Shown here: positions 21,001-30,019 of the stretch, in pieces | Layout: every line of letters starts with the position of its first letter | Numbering within the stretch: the first letter of the stretch is position 1 | Source: Closterium sp. NIES-65 | Taxonomy: Eukaryota > Streptophyta > Zygnematophyceae > Desmidiales > Closteriaceae | Reading direction: 5' to 3' | DNA length: 64,000 nt | Assembly: GCA_948144175.1 (NCBI GenBank) | Contig: CANXME010002514.1 | Coordinates: 62,001-126,000 of the forward strand | The notes under the pieces: model-generated | Seen by the model: the letters and a program-made list of their open reading frames with translations, nothing else | What the model was told of the DNA's origin: nothing | Databases searched by the model: none | Translations under genes and position numbers: made by a program

Positions 21001-22626
21001 CGACACTTTCACACCAACCCCTCCAACGGCGTTGCACTCCCCCTGGGATGCAGACCCCTCTCCAGCCTGCCCCCCACCGTGCCACGCCAGCGCCGGCAGC
21101 TGCCACATAGATCTGTACACGTCCTTGCTCTCGTGCAGATCCCAAAGCACCCGATTGCCCAGCTTCCCTTTATAAGTGCGAGCCCCATCCGTGTTGGTGT
21201 TCACCCCAGCCTTGCCAAGCTTACGGAGGGAGATGAGGTTGGCCTTCAGGTCGGGGACGAGGAGAACGTCGTGCAGCACCACCGGCTTGCCATCCGCTCC
21301 CTTAAATGCAGCTCGTCTCGCACCAGCCACCTTCAACATGTGTCCAGAGGCAGAGCACACCTCATTAATCGGTGCAGCGCGTACGTCGTCCAGCAGGTCC
21401 TTGCGCGGCGTCATTGTCCAAGCAGCGCCTGTGTCCAACACCCAATAGTCCAGGGGGTGCAGCTCTGCTCCAGCCTTAGCAGATGCGTCTCCTTGCTCCC
21501 CCTTGTCTCCCATATGGAAGAATTGGCCCGCGGTGCGCTCCTTCTTCTTCTCCGCACCGCCGTTGCCCTTCGGGTTGTTGTCGGACGAATCAGCGACCAT
21601 GTTGGCGCCGTTTTTCTGGTTCCTCCGCGCGCCGCCATCCTGGTGACGATTCTGGGGGGTCCATCCATCGGGTTTCTTATAGCACAAAAACCAGGGGTGC
21701 CCTTCCTTCTCACAATACCAGCAACTCCCTTTCATTTTGCCACCAGCACCCGACTTGCCCCCACGTCCAGATTTCGCACCGCGACCCCAACCGGTACCTC
21801 CTTGTTGGTCGTTGGAGTCGTCGTCCTTCTTTGCACCGCGTCCAGCACCACCGAAGCCACGTCCTTTGCCACGTCGGCTCCCTTGCATCCCGTAGCCGCT
21901 GCTGCCGTCGTCTCCACCCCTCAGTTGGCGGCGACGGAAGTCCTCCTCCAGAATCTTCGTCCGCACCCACTCGAGCGTCCACAAGCTCTGGTTCTGCGGC
22001 AGGCTCAATCCGCTCGTAAATTGAAGCCACGATTCCGGCAGCAGCGAGAGCATCTTCAAGCACTTTGTTTGCTCCGGGTAGGTGATTCCCGCGGTCGCCA
22101 ACTTCGCGTAGAGGTCGCGCAATTTGTCCAGGACAGGTTGCACCGGCTCTCCCTCGCTCGGGCGCAACGCGGACAGCTCCCTCTCCAGCATCAATGTTGC
22201 AACAACGGAGGTCGGGGCGTGCAGCTCCTTCAACACCGTCCACGCCTTCGGACCGCACTCAACCTCCGGCAGCAGGTGCATGACGTGGTGACGCTGGTTC
22301 AGCTCCAAACTCTGCGACATCAAGTAGTAGCCAGCCGAGGCGCGCTCGTCCCAATCTTCCTGAAGGGCGGGGTCACTCGGTCTAGGCTCCTCCCCAATCA
22401 TTAGTTTCAGCAATCCGATTTGACGGAAATAAAGTTGCATTTTCCAGGCCCAATCATCATAGCCCTCACCATTGAACTTCTCGACGGTGAAGTTTTTCAG
22501 CACCTCCTTGATCAGCGAGCCCTGGCTTGTTCGCGCTCCCCTTGGCGCAGAAACACCAGAATCATGGCTGCCGCTACGATCTTGGGCTGAAGATTCACCA
22601 GCTACCGCCGAGGTGTTGCCCGCCAT
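18046..22626 (-). CDS. A2 gag-pol polyprotein, 1526 aa, Ty1/copia
   Basis: Single frame carrying all retrotransposon functions. Gag occupies about 1-300 and ends in an RGG-rich stretch and a CCHC zinc knuckle (C302, C305, H310, C315). Aspartic protease has WVLDTGA (D398). GAG-pre-integrase/zinc site: HRRLGH (554-559) with CEIC (588-591). Integrase catalytic triad D618, D682, E718, with exactly 35 residues between the last two (DD35E). RT: QMDISTAFLNG (D1104) and YVDDILL (D1189, D1190). RNase H acidic set D1377, E1420, D1454, D1503. The order PR-IN-RT-RH defines Ty1/copia. The start is the first ATG after a 46-bp leader behind the LTR; the stop lies 42 bp before the 3' LTR. How gag is made in excess from one frame is not evident. 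The element is otherwise the one most like A7. Confidence 0.95.
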   Translation of the reverse strand: MAGNTSAVAGESSAQDRSGSHDSGVSAPRGARTSQGSLIKEVLKNFTVEKFNGEGYDDWAWKMQLYFRQIGLLKLMIGEEPRPSDPALQEDWDERASAGYYLMSQSLELNQRHHVMHLLPEVECGPKAWTVLKELHAPTSVVATLMLERELSALRPSEGEPVQPVLDKLRDLYAKLATAGITYPEQTKCLKMLSLLPESWLQFTSGLSLPQNQSLWTLEWVRTKILEEDFRRRQLRGGDDGSSGYGMQGSRRGKGRGFGGAGRGAKKDDDSNDQQGGTGWGRGAKSGRGGKSGAGGKMKGSCWYCEKEGHPWFLCYKKPDGWTPQNRHQDGGARRNQKNGANMVADSSDNNPKGNGGAEKKKERTAGQFFHMGDKGEQGDASAKAGAELHPLDYWVLDTGAAWTMTPRKDLLDDVRAAPINEVCSASGHMLKVAGARRAAFKGADGKPVVLHDVLLVPDLKANLISLRKLGKAGVNTNTDGARTYKGKLGNRVLWDLHESKDVYRSMWQLPALAWHGGGQAGEGSASQGECNAVGGVGVKVSARSGETDWATAHRRLGHVAMPLLKQLEKDGAVKGLKLNGQPPDDNCEICLLSKFTRFPFHSVAGRSKKPLELVHMDLVGPLPVQGHKGERYFLTIVDDWSRLMWAYPLKQKDHAASTIRDDWLPFVEKQAECVVKRIRTDRGGEFLGAEMTAWLKKQGIQRELTTAYTPQSNGVAERANRTILETARALLIESGLGNSMWPHAVRHATVARNRVLTKVGDDSWVPLERWLGRKPPVDMLRVFGCMAVAHVPKTYRSKLGASAIWCVHLGLAAESKGWLLWEPSKGVLFDSRDVKFVEGMMYGSWEKQPEARVSQQMEQITMQLDLTPSVWEEGEEAAAKGGAGEKVQEAPAGENNGVETSGSTSGAAGSEGGEQQQGKTKKPKGVVMKGWETPVSRPGRTRMATKKLTAGADVAEQQLGTEEALLILPHGYDPDEEDQPAYCFLAPAPEEPASMEEALAGPDRDKWLASRDAEYQSLLENGTWELVVLPEGKKAVQCKWVLRIKTDDKGQVTIYKSRLVAKGFMQKEKRDFNEIFAPTAKPPTLRVLLADAAVGGKFIIQMDISTAFLNGILEEEVFMTQPPGYEDGTGRVCKLKKSIYGLKQAPRCWYQKLAAVLEEMGFRTSSCDESLFLKGEGEKLVLFLVYVDDILLFSSSMKEIQKVQQQLMENFKCKNLGEVKYYLGMHVERDLDHRWLKLHQEKFIKELGEKYGIENERKVATPLPAEFKLVKAAEDEGVEAEEQQQFQSLVGSLLYAAVHTRPDISFSVGQLARVVQNPPEEQVDAAERVVKYLNSHPSIGVQCSASAQVKQKGVEVLKEKGERLGEGKLFLTCFTDATWASEKEDSSSVGGYICVVGGGPVSWRSKKQTETALSSVESEYMAMFHGVKEVIWLRRLLEEIGQEQKVATPLFCDSKGALGMARNAVLHWLNKHMRIKWHWLRKEVKRGTVNPIYIKTHQQPADFLTKRLADEPHWRCVRMSGMSMN

Positions 22627-22657
22627 AGCTACCTATATCGAGGATCACTATAACGCA

Positions 22658-22669
22658 GCTCTGATACCA
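22658..22669 (-). other. A2 primer-binding site
   Basis: TGGTATCAGAGC on the minus strand, 3 bp from the 5' LTR; initiator-Met tRNA type. Confidence 0.92.
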
Positions 22670-22672
22670 GCT

Positions 22673-23765
22673 TGTTGGTGTAAGGGCCTAATAAACTCAA
22701 GCTATTAAGACTTTATCACACTTAAAACCTCTCCTCGGGGTCACCTCCAAGGGTCCTTGGGTGCCTGGTACAAGACCAGCCCCTATCCTCGGGTCCGAGT
22801 TTGTAGAGAGAGGGATCAAAAGGGACTTAGTCAAAACAGCAAGAGTACCTTGAACGTCGTGCAGCGTATCGTGCAGACCGTCGATCGGATTAAGCTGAGA
22901 ATTTCCTATATCGAAGCTCACTCTAAGAGCTTTAAAATAAGCCAAGTTGCCTCGCGAAAAGTTCTGCCATTACGAAGTTATGGCTCGGACAGCGTTAGCC
23001 TAGCGTTGGAGTGCTAGCGTACTAGCGTTGACTCGGGTAGCATTCCGCCGTCGCACCGCGTAGAAAAGAAATTCCAGCGAGGAAGGAATTCGCTTGAATC
23101 AATTTCACTATATTCAGGTACAAACAGAGAAGGAATAAATAGCTCTAGCTAGCAAGGACCTTGGGAATCAACCTGGGAACAACCAGGGATGATCCCAAAT
23201 AATTCCAAGCAACAGAACCAACCTGGCTGGACAAAATAGCAGGTGATAGGTTGGTGAACAACCTCTGGTTCTGTTTTTCCAACCTGGGAAAACAACAACC
23301 AGGTTCAGGTCCTAAAAACAGAACCTGTTTTGTCTTTGCCCAACCAGCCAAATGCTGGTTCCGCTGGTTTCCCCTGGCCCTGTAGCATGCAGATACAGAC
23401 AAACAACATCCAACCTTCACCTAAATTGTACCCCTATAGTGCCTGCCCTGCTACACTATAGTCAACCAAACAAAACAGTACAATTTCGAGTTGGATAGAA
23501 CTGAATCTGCGCAATCAAGTAAGCCGAACCGCAAAGCTTCCATCTTGGGTTCCTTTGCGAGCTCGTCCTTTCTGCTTGTACTGTTCATAGCGCGTACAAT
23601 GTTATGCCGAAGCGCACATTTTGCGAGTACCTGCAAATGCTTCAAGCGAAAATTGCGAAAGCAAACAAACACACAAACATACCATTCACACGCAAATGCA
23701 TTCGCACACGCATACTCGTACAAACAGACGGCAAGATGTCGTGCAATGTGAATTTGCACCCAACA
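22673..23765 (-). repeat. A2 5' LTR
   Basis: 1093 bp, about three differences from 16910-18003. Right TSD AGTCC follows at 23766. The transcription start would lie within it; a TATTTAT stretch after the AACCTG cluster is the only TATA-like motif I noticed. Confidence 0.95.
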
Positions 23766-25512
23766 AGTCCGAGATATTGGGTTACGGTGGAGGAGATGGT
23801 GAGTGTGAGATCCTTCTGTAGCTCCCCTTCAAACCAGGTCGTGATGCCGTTGGTGGAGCCTATGTAGAGCAGGTCGTCTACATAGACGATGAGCAGGATG
23901 TAGTCGGCGGCTTTTGTGAGTCGGTACATTCCCTGGTCATGTGGCAGTTGGCAGAAGCCGATGTGGATTAGTCGGGCGTGCACGTACTGTTGCCACAGTC
24001 TTGGTGCTTGTTTGATGCCGTACAAGGACTTTAGCAGCTGACAGACTTGATTGGGATTTGTGGTGGAGTCGTGTGGTTATTTGACGAAAATTTCCGCATC
24101 GACGGGAGCGTAGAGGAGCGCATTGGCCACGTCGATCTGGCGGAGCTTCTTTCGCTTCATGGCGACTATCGCAAGGAGAATTCGCAGAGTGGTATGTCGA
24201 CTGACCGGTGCAAAGGTTTCGGTGAAGTCCCGTCCGTGTTCTTGGTCGACGCCGCACACGACCCATCGTGCTTTGAATTTATCAATTGTTTCGTGTGCTT
24301 TCGTCTTCACGCGGAAGACCCATTTTTCAGTGAGTATGGTCTTTTTGCATGCCACTCTGATGGGTACTATCTTCCACGTGTTGCGTTCTTCTAGCACTTT
24401 TATCTCTCTGTCCAAGGCTTCGTGTCATTTTTACCTGTGTTCCCCCCCTAGAGTCTGCTGAACTGTGGCAGGCTCCTTCGGCGGCAATGCTCCGTGGATG
24501 GCGGTGATGAGTGCGCGTATCTGCAGCCCACTCTGTGTGTAGCGAGGGAGATCTGGATCCTCGGGATAGACTGCTTCGTCTCCCGCTTCTGGATGAGGTA
24601 AGAAGATGGGGCCTATTCTTTCTGAATCGTTTGTGTTGACCGACTGAGGTGTAACGTAATCGTTGTCGGCGAAGTGGTAGTAGACTTCGGCATTGATGCG
24701 CTTGCAAGGGTTGTCGTCGTCCATTCGAACATGTACCGAACTGTAAGGGAGAGGTCCGGCTTCCTCGGATGCTCCATCCACGTTTTGCTCATCCCAGTCA
24801 GCCTCATCTGCTGGTGTGGCGAAGGCTCGGTTGCCACGGAAGCCGCTTGTGAGGTCCTGTTTTGCTGCCAAGTTGTCGAGGTACTTTTGGGAAGTGAGTC
24901 GTTCGTAGAAAATCACGTCACATGCTGCTACTGTTTCCTTCGAGTTGACGTCGAAGATTTTTTACGCGTTGTAGTACTTTTGGATGCCCAGGTATAGCCC
25001 CCACTGTGCTCGTTGTGAGAATCTTCCAGCTCGTGCAGTGTGTGGTCGATACTGTACCATGCAGCAAAAACTCGTAACATTTTTGTGTTGCCTAACTTTC
25101 CTGTCCACACCAGATGCGGTGATGCGTTGTTCAGAAGCGATGATGACGAAAGCAAGTTGTGCAACAGCATAGCGTGGTCCATCGTGTCAGGCCACTGATA
25201 GTTGGGTAGCCGCATGCCACTTAGCAGCTTGCGTATGGTGTTCTGGAGGGTCCTGTTCATTCTTTCTGCCACGCCTTAATGCTGATGAGCGTAGAGAAGA
25301 GAGATGAGTTGCTTGATGCCTCTTTCCGCCAGGTACTGCTTGAACCGCTGTGACTGATATTCTCCTCCCTTGTCCGATTGGAAGCTTTTCAGCTTCACTC
25401 CTGATTCCCTTTCTGCTACTGGAAGCCATGCGATGAAGGCTTCGAAGGCCATGTCGCGACTCGGAAGGTTTAGATGCCAGACGTATCTGGTGGCGGCGTC
25501 GATGAAGGTGAA
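23766..25512 (-). pseudogene. B2 RT-to-integrase fossil
   Basis: Minus strand, low to high being 3' to 5': RT blocks YGIKQAPRLWQQYVHARL, IVYVDDLLYIGSTNG, EKWVFRVKTKAHETID and FTETFAPVSRHTTLRILLAIV; a linker with PEAGDEAVYPED matching B1; integrase with AERMNRTLQNTIRKLL, SFQSDKGGEYQSQ and FIDAATRYVWHLNLPSRDM. The RT active-site block is retained. Several breaks. It is similar to B1 throughout but more RT survives here. Confidence 0.75.
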
Positions 25513-26794
25513 CTTGGTGTGCAGCTGTACGCCATTCATTTGCGCGAGTTGGCTGTCGACACCGACAAAAACGACATCGACAAGTTGTGTGCAGCAGTAC
25601 CACCCGAGCTGGCGCAGCTGATTCGGCAATATTGTGAGATTTTTCCGGACGACATGCCACCTGGACTACCACCCGAATGACCCGAAGACTACAGGATCAC
25701 CCTCGAGCCCGGCGCGCACCCGACAGTTCATACACAGTGGCGGCTGACTCAGCCTGAACTCGCGGAGCTTTGAAGTCAACTTGAGTCATTGCTTGAGAAG
25801 GGCTTTATCCAACCCAGTACTTCACCATTCGTTGCGCTGATCTTGTTCACACCGAAGAAAGACGGCGGCATTCGCATGTGGATCGACTATCGCACCCTCA
25901 ACTGGGTTACCATCAAATCTTGCTATCCCATCCCACGCTTCGACGACCTCCTCGACCAACTTCGCGGCGCTCGCTACTTCTCGAAGATTGACCTACGTGG
26001 CGGTTATCACCAGATTAGGGTTTTTGCTGACGACTGTCAGAAGACCGCCTTCCGAACCCGCTACGGCAGTTACAAAATCGCCGTTCTCCCTTTCCGCTCA
26101 CGAATGCGTAATCAACATTTCAACGCACCATTAACATGGTGTTTCGCAATCTTCTCGACAAGTGTGTAATCGTCTATTTGGACTATATCCTGATCTTTAG
26201 CACGCGAACAACACCTCCGCGACCTCGACGCAGTTCTTAAGCAGCTACAGGACAACCGGCTCATCACCAAAGGCTCAAGTGCGATTTTTTTAAGCAAGAG
26301 TTGGAGTTTTTTAGGCACGTCATCACGCGTGACGGCATCAAAATCGACCCCAAGAAAATCAAGATTATCCAGGAGTGGAAGGCCCTGACTAATGTCACGG
26401 AACTTCAGAGTTTTCAGGGGTTGTGAATTATGTTCGGCGGTGTTTCCCGAATATGGCGAGAATAACCGGCCCATTGACTGACCTGCTGTACAAGGACATG
26501 AACTTTGTGTGGCAGGAGGAAGCTGAGGCAGCTTTTCAGGAGCTGAAACAATTGTTGGTGTCCCCTCCGGTTTTGCGCATCGCCGACCCATCCAAGCCAT
26601 TCGAAGTTGTCACCGACGCTTCAAATTTCACCATCAGCGCAGTGCTATTCTAAGATTTCGGTAACGACTTTTAACCAATCGCCTACGAGTCACGCAAGTT
26701 GCAAGTAGCTGAGCGCAACTACCAAATTTACGACAAAGAAATGTTTGCCATCATCCATACATACAAACTTTGGCGATGCTATTTGACTGACGCT

Positions 26795-27823
26795 TATCAA
26801 CGGGAGCATTGTAAGGCCTCGTCCCCGCTTGGGCGGAGCCAACCTTGTGGTCGGATGTGCGGGGGTTGCAGCCGACCTGCAGTAGTGGGCACGGGGGCCA
26901 CTGCAAGGGCGCCAAGCTGGAGGGCGCCTGGGTGGAGGGCGCCGACCAAGAGGACGCCGCCGTGGACGCCTGGTTGGTGTCCCGGACCCCTGGACGGCGT
27001 CCTGGGAAGCTGGACGCCGAGCTGGGTGTCACCACGACTACCTGGGCGGCCCACACACCGACCTGGGCATCTGGTCGGCGTCCTGGGAGGAGGGACGCCG
27101 TTCTGGAGGCTTGGTCAGCGTCCTCGGCGTCTGGACGCCGACATGGGGGTTCGAAGGCGTCCTGGGTGCCTGGACGCCGGACTGGGGACGCCGGGCATCC
27201 GTGGCGGACTACGGACTGCGCTGGTCGGCCAGGCGTGGTTGCCCGGCCAACCGGAATACCCGGGTGACGTGCGCGAGTGTTGCCAGGGTGGAGTCTGCGA
27301 GGCCGACCTCGCGGGTGGCATCCCGAGGTTGACGTGGCTGATGGGCACAGTCGCTGGCGTGGAGTCTGCCAGGCGTCTGCGCTGTGCACGTGATAGGGAA
27401 GTGCGCACCAACTAGCTGCGCGCACCTGTGAAGCAGGTGCACCGTTGTCCTGCGGGTGCAACGCTGGGCAGCCAGCTTGCTGCAGCACTAGCACACCGTG
27501 GACTTGCAACGTTGGCGAACCGCTACTCTGCAACGCTGGAGCGGTGCGAGCGCTGCTGCGCTGGCGCGCGGTCGACCGTGCTGTGCTGGAGGTCGACCAG
27601 CAGCCTAGCTAGCACTGATCTAGTCTGTGATGCCAATGTTGTTGCTATCATTGTTGTCATGTTTTCCTAGTGAAACTCTTGCCAATTCTCCGCGTGAACT
27701 AGCAAGAAGCGTGAACACAAGGAAACGACTAAGTGAACGAACGCAGAGATCACACGAGCACACGTGCCTAACCCGCAGTCTAGCTCCTGTTGCAGCAGTT
27801 ATCTCCGCACAGTTATCTCCGCA
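26795..27823. mobile_element. Unclassified 1.03-kb insert in gypsy RNase H
   Basis: The gypsy RNase H reading stops making sense after YLTDA (near 26793) and resumes with DVTLRTNYKSLEYL (27829). The bases between are flanked by ACGCT on both sides (26790-26794 and 27824-27828), the expected look of a 5-bp target-site duplication. The insert has no TG...CA ends, no clear terminal inverted repeats and no recognisable protein. Its middle is GC-rich with repeated GGACGCC/GGCGTCC motifs; its right end is AT-richer and finishes with a short direct repeat of CAGTTATCTCCGCA. It could be a solo LTR of another element or a non-autonomous element; I cannot say which. Confidence 0.55.
26940..27200. repeat. 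Degenerate GGACGCC/GGCGTCC repeat
   Basis: At least seven GGACGCC and three GGCGTCC occurrences, often within CTGGACGCCG or GGCGTCCTGGG. The two forms are reverse complements, so the region can fold on itself. Spacing is irregular (roughly 20-70 bp). Confidence 0.7.
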
Positions 27824-28906
27824 ACGCTGACGTCACTCTGCGAACCAACTACAAGTCATTAGAGTATCTCCGCGCGCAACCCAACCTCTACCCGCGACAA
27901 ATCAGGTGGCTCGATTACATGGAGTCACATTTACACCACGGGATCACCTACAAGAAGGGCGCGAATAACATCGCCGACGCCCTGACCCGACTAACAGTCC
28001 AAACCACTGCTATACTGACCACCTACACGAACCCGCTCCTTTCAGGGCTATTTACACATGGCTAAAAGACGGACCCGTTCTTCATGACCGGCAATCACCA
28101 CCAGGCGACGACACAAAAAGGGGATTATTACTTAGAAGTCGGAACAGATCGGATTTGGGTACCTTCTTACCGCCTGCTCCGTGAATTACTTATCCAGGCG
28201 GTCTATGATTCAAACCTCTTCGGACATTTCGGAGTTGACAAGATGCAGAAGATTCTGCACCGACATTAGCCCGATTCTACCTCTGACGTGTAACGTTATG
28301 TGTCTTCATGCAGAGTGTGTCAAGCGATGAAATCGATACGTCAGCTACCGGCCGGCCTGCTGCAACCCCTCGAGCCACCCAAGCGTTCGTGGCAACAAGC
28401 AACAATGGCCTTTGTCACGGGGCTGCCAGCTGGCGCGTCCGGCAACGACGTTGTTCTCGTCGTTGTTGATCGCTTCACGAAAATGGTGCACTTCGCACCG
28501 TATCATTCAACAATCACTGTCGAAGAAACTGCACGCCTCTTCATCTCGACCATCCTTCACTTACATGGCATCCCATCCACGATCATTAGCAACCGGGACC
28601 CGAAGTTTACTCCCAAGTTTTGGAAGGAGACGTGGGCGCAGTACGGCACGAAGCTATAGTTCTCGTCAGCATACCACCCCGCAAACCGACGGCAAGACCG
28701 AGCGGACCAATCAGATGATGGAGCAGCTGATCAGGACAAACTGCCCCGACCTTACTCGCTGGGAAAATTCGCTCGCCGTGCTGGAGTTCGCATTCAATAA
28801 CGCCCCATCCAGCACGACTAATTACTCCCCATTCTTCTTGAATTACGGGATGGACCCGGTAGTGCCTACAACGACTACATTTGACAACCCGGTCCCGAGG
28901 TCACAA

Positions 28907-28911
28907 ACATT
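28907..28911. repeat. Target-site duplication of A3, left copy (ACATT)
   Basis: ACATT at 28907-28911 and 36910-36914 flanks A3 exactly; the gypsy reading continues across it. Confidence 0.93.
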
Positions 28912-30004
28912 TGTTGGGTGCAAATTCACATTGCACGACATCCTGCCGTCTGTTTGTACGAGTATGCGTGTGCGGATGCATTTGCGTATGAATGGTATGT
29001 TTGTGTGTTTGTTTGCTTTCGCAATTTTCGCTTGAAGCATTTGCAGGTACTCGCACAATGTGCGCTTCGGCATAACATTGTACGCGCTATGAACAGTACA
29101 AGCAGAAAGGACGAGCTCGCAAAGGAACCCAAGATGGAAGCTTTGCGGTTCGGCTTACTTGATTGCGCAGATTCAGTTCTATCCAACTCGAAATTGTACT
29201 GTTTTGTTTGGTTGACTATAGTGTAGCAGGGCAGGCACTATAGGGGTACAATTTAGGTGAAGGTTGGATGTTGTTTGTCTGTATCTGCATGCTACAGGGC
29301 CAGGGGAAACCAGCGGAACCAGCATTTGGCTGGTTGGGCAAAGACAAAACAGGTTCTGTTTTTAGGACCTGAACCTGGTTGTTGTTTTCCCAGGTTGGAA
29401 AAACAGAACCAGAGGTTGTTCACCAACCTACCACCTGCTATTTTGTCCAGCCAGGTTGGTTCTGTTGCTTGGAATTATTTGGGATCATCCCTGGTTATTC
29501 CCAGGTTGATTCCCAAGGTCCTTGCTAGCTAGAGCTATTTATTCCTTCTCTGTTTGTACCTGAATAAAGTGAAATTGATTCAAGCGAATTTCTTCCTTGC
29601 TGGAATTTCTTTTCTACGCGGTGCGACGTCGGAATGCTACCCGAGTCAACGCTAGTATGCTAGCACTCCAACGCTAGACTAACGCTGTCCGAGCCATAAC
29701 TTCGTAATGGCAGAACTTTTCGCGAGGCAACTTGGCTTATTTTAAAGCTCTTAGAGTGAGCTTCGATATAGTAAATTCTCAGCTTAATCGGATCAACGGT
29801 CTGCACAATATGCTGCGCGACGTTCAAGGTACTCTTGATGTTTTGACTTAGTCCCTCTTGATCCCTCTCTCTACAAACTCGGACCCGAGGATAGGGGCTG
29901 GTCTTGTACCAGGCACCCAAGGACCCTTGGAGGTGACCCCGAAGAGAGGTTTTAAGTTTGATAAAGTCTTAATAGCTTGAGTTTATCAGGCCCTTACACC
30001 AACA
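28912..30004 (+). repeat. A3 5' LTR
   Basis: 1093 bp, TGTTGGGTGC...TTACACCAACA on the plus strand. Confidence 0.95.
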
Positions 30005-30007
30005 AGC

Positions 30008-30019
30008 TGGTATCAGAGC
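30008..30019 (+). other. A3 primer-binding site
   Basis: TGGTATCAGAGC, initiator-Met tRNA type, 3 bp after the 5' LTR. Confidence 0.92.

Larger units (their letters stand above)
16910..23765 (-). mobile_element. Copia family A, copy A2 (looks whole)
   Basis: 6856-bp LTR retrotransposon on the minus strand with perfect TSDs (AGTCC), LTRs 16910-18003 and 22673-23765, PBS, one uninterrupted 1526-codon gag-pol frame and a polypurine tract. LTRs differ at about three positions by eye (near 0.3%), so it is a recent insertion. It lies inside the RT of B2. All cis and coding parts expected of a copia element are visible. Confidence 0.95.
16663..25512 (-). mobile_element. Copia family B, copy B2 (interrupted by A2)
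   Basis: Minus-strand family B fossil in two blocks, 16663-16909 and 23766-25512, separated by A2. The left block is RT matching B1 near 6740-6910. The right block continues through RT and the RT-integrase linker into integrase. It lacks RNase H and the 3' LTR on the left, where it abuts B1 (across A1), and lacks everything 5' of the integrase core on the right, where it meets gypsy sequence near 25512. Many breaks. The family B frame context continues across A2, confirming A2 as the later arrival. Confidence 0.75.
25513..28911 (+). pseudogene. Gypsy RT, RNase H and integrase fossil (holds a 1-kb insert)
   Basis: Visible from left to right: pre-RT FPDDMPPGLPP; RT with [56 protein letters not shown] and [10 protein letters not shown]; RNase H with VTDASNFTISAVL and LQVAERNYQIYDKEMFAII, interrupted by the insert at 26795-27823, then TNYKSLEYL and NNIADALTRL; integrase zinc region with GVDKMQKIL and CRVCQAMK; integrase core with VLVVVDRFTKMVHF, IPSTIISNRDPKF and ENSLAVLEFAFNNAPSSTTNYSPF. 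These are standard Ty3/gypsy blocks. Broken many times. Confidence 0.8.

Noticed and set aside
26751-27533. A 260-codon minus frame over the unclassified insert
   Set aside because: It crosses the insert boundary into gypsy sequence and its product is repeat-derived; no protein family is recognised.
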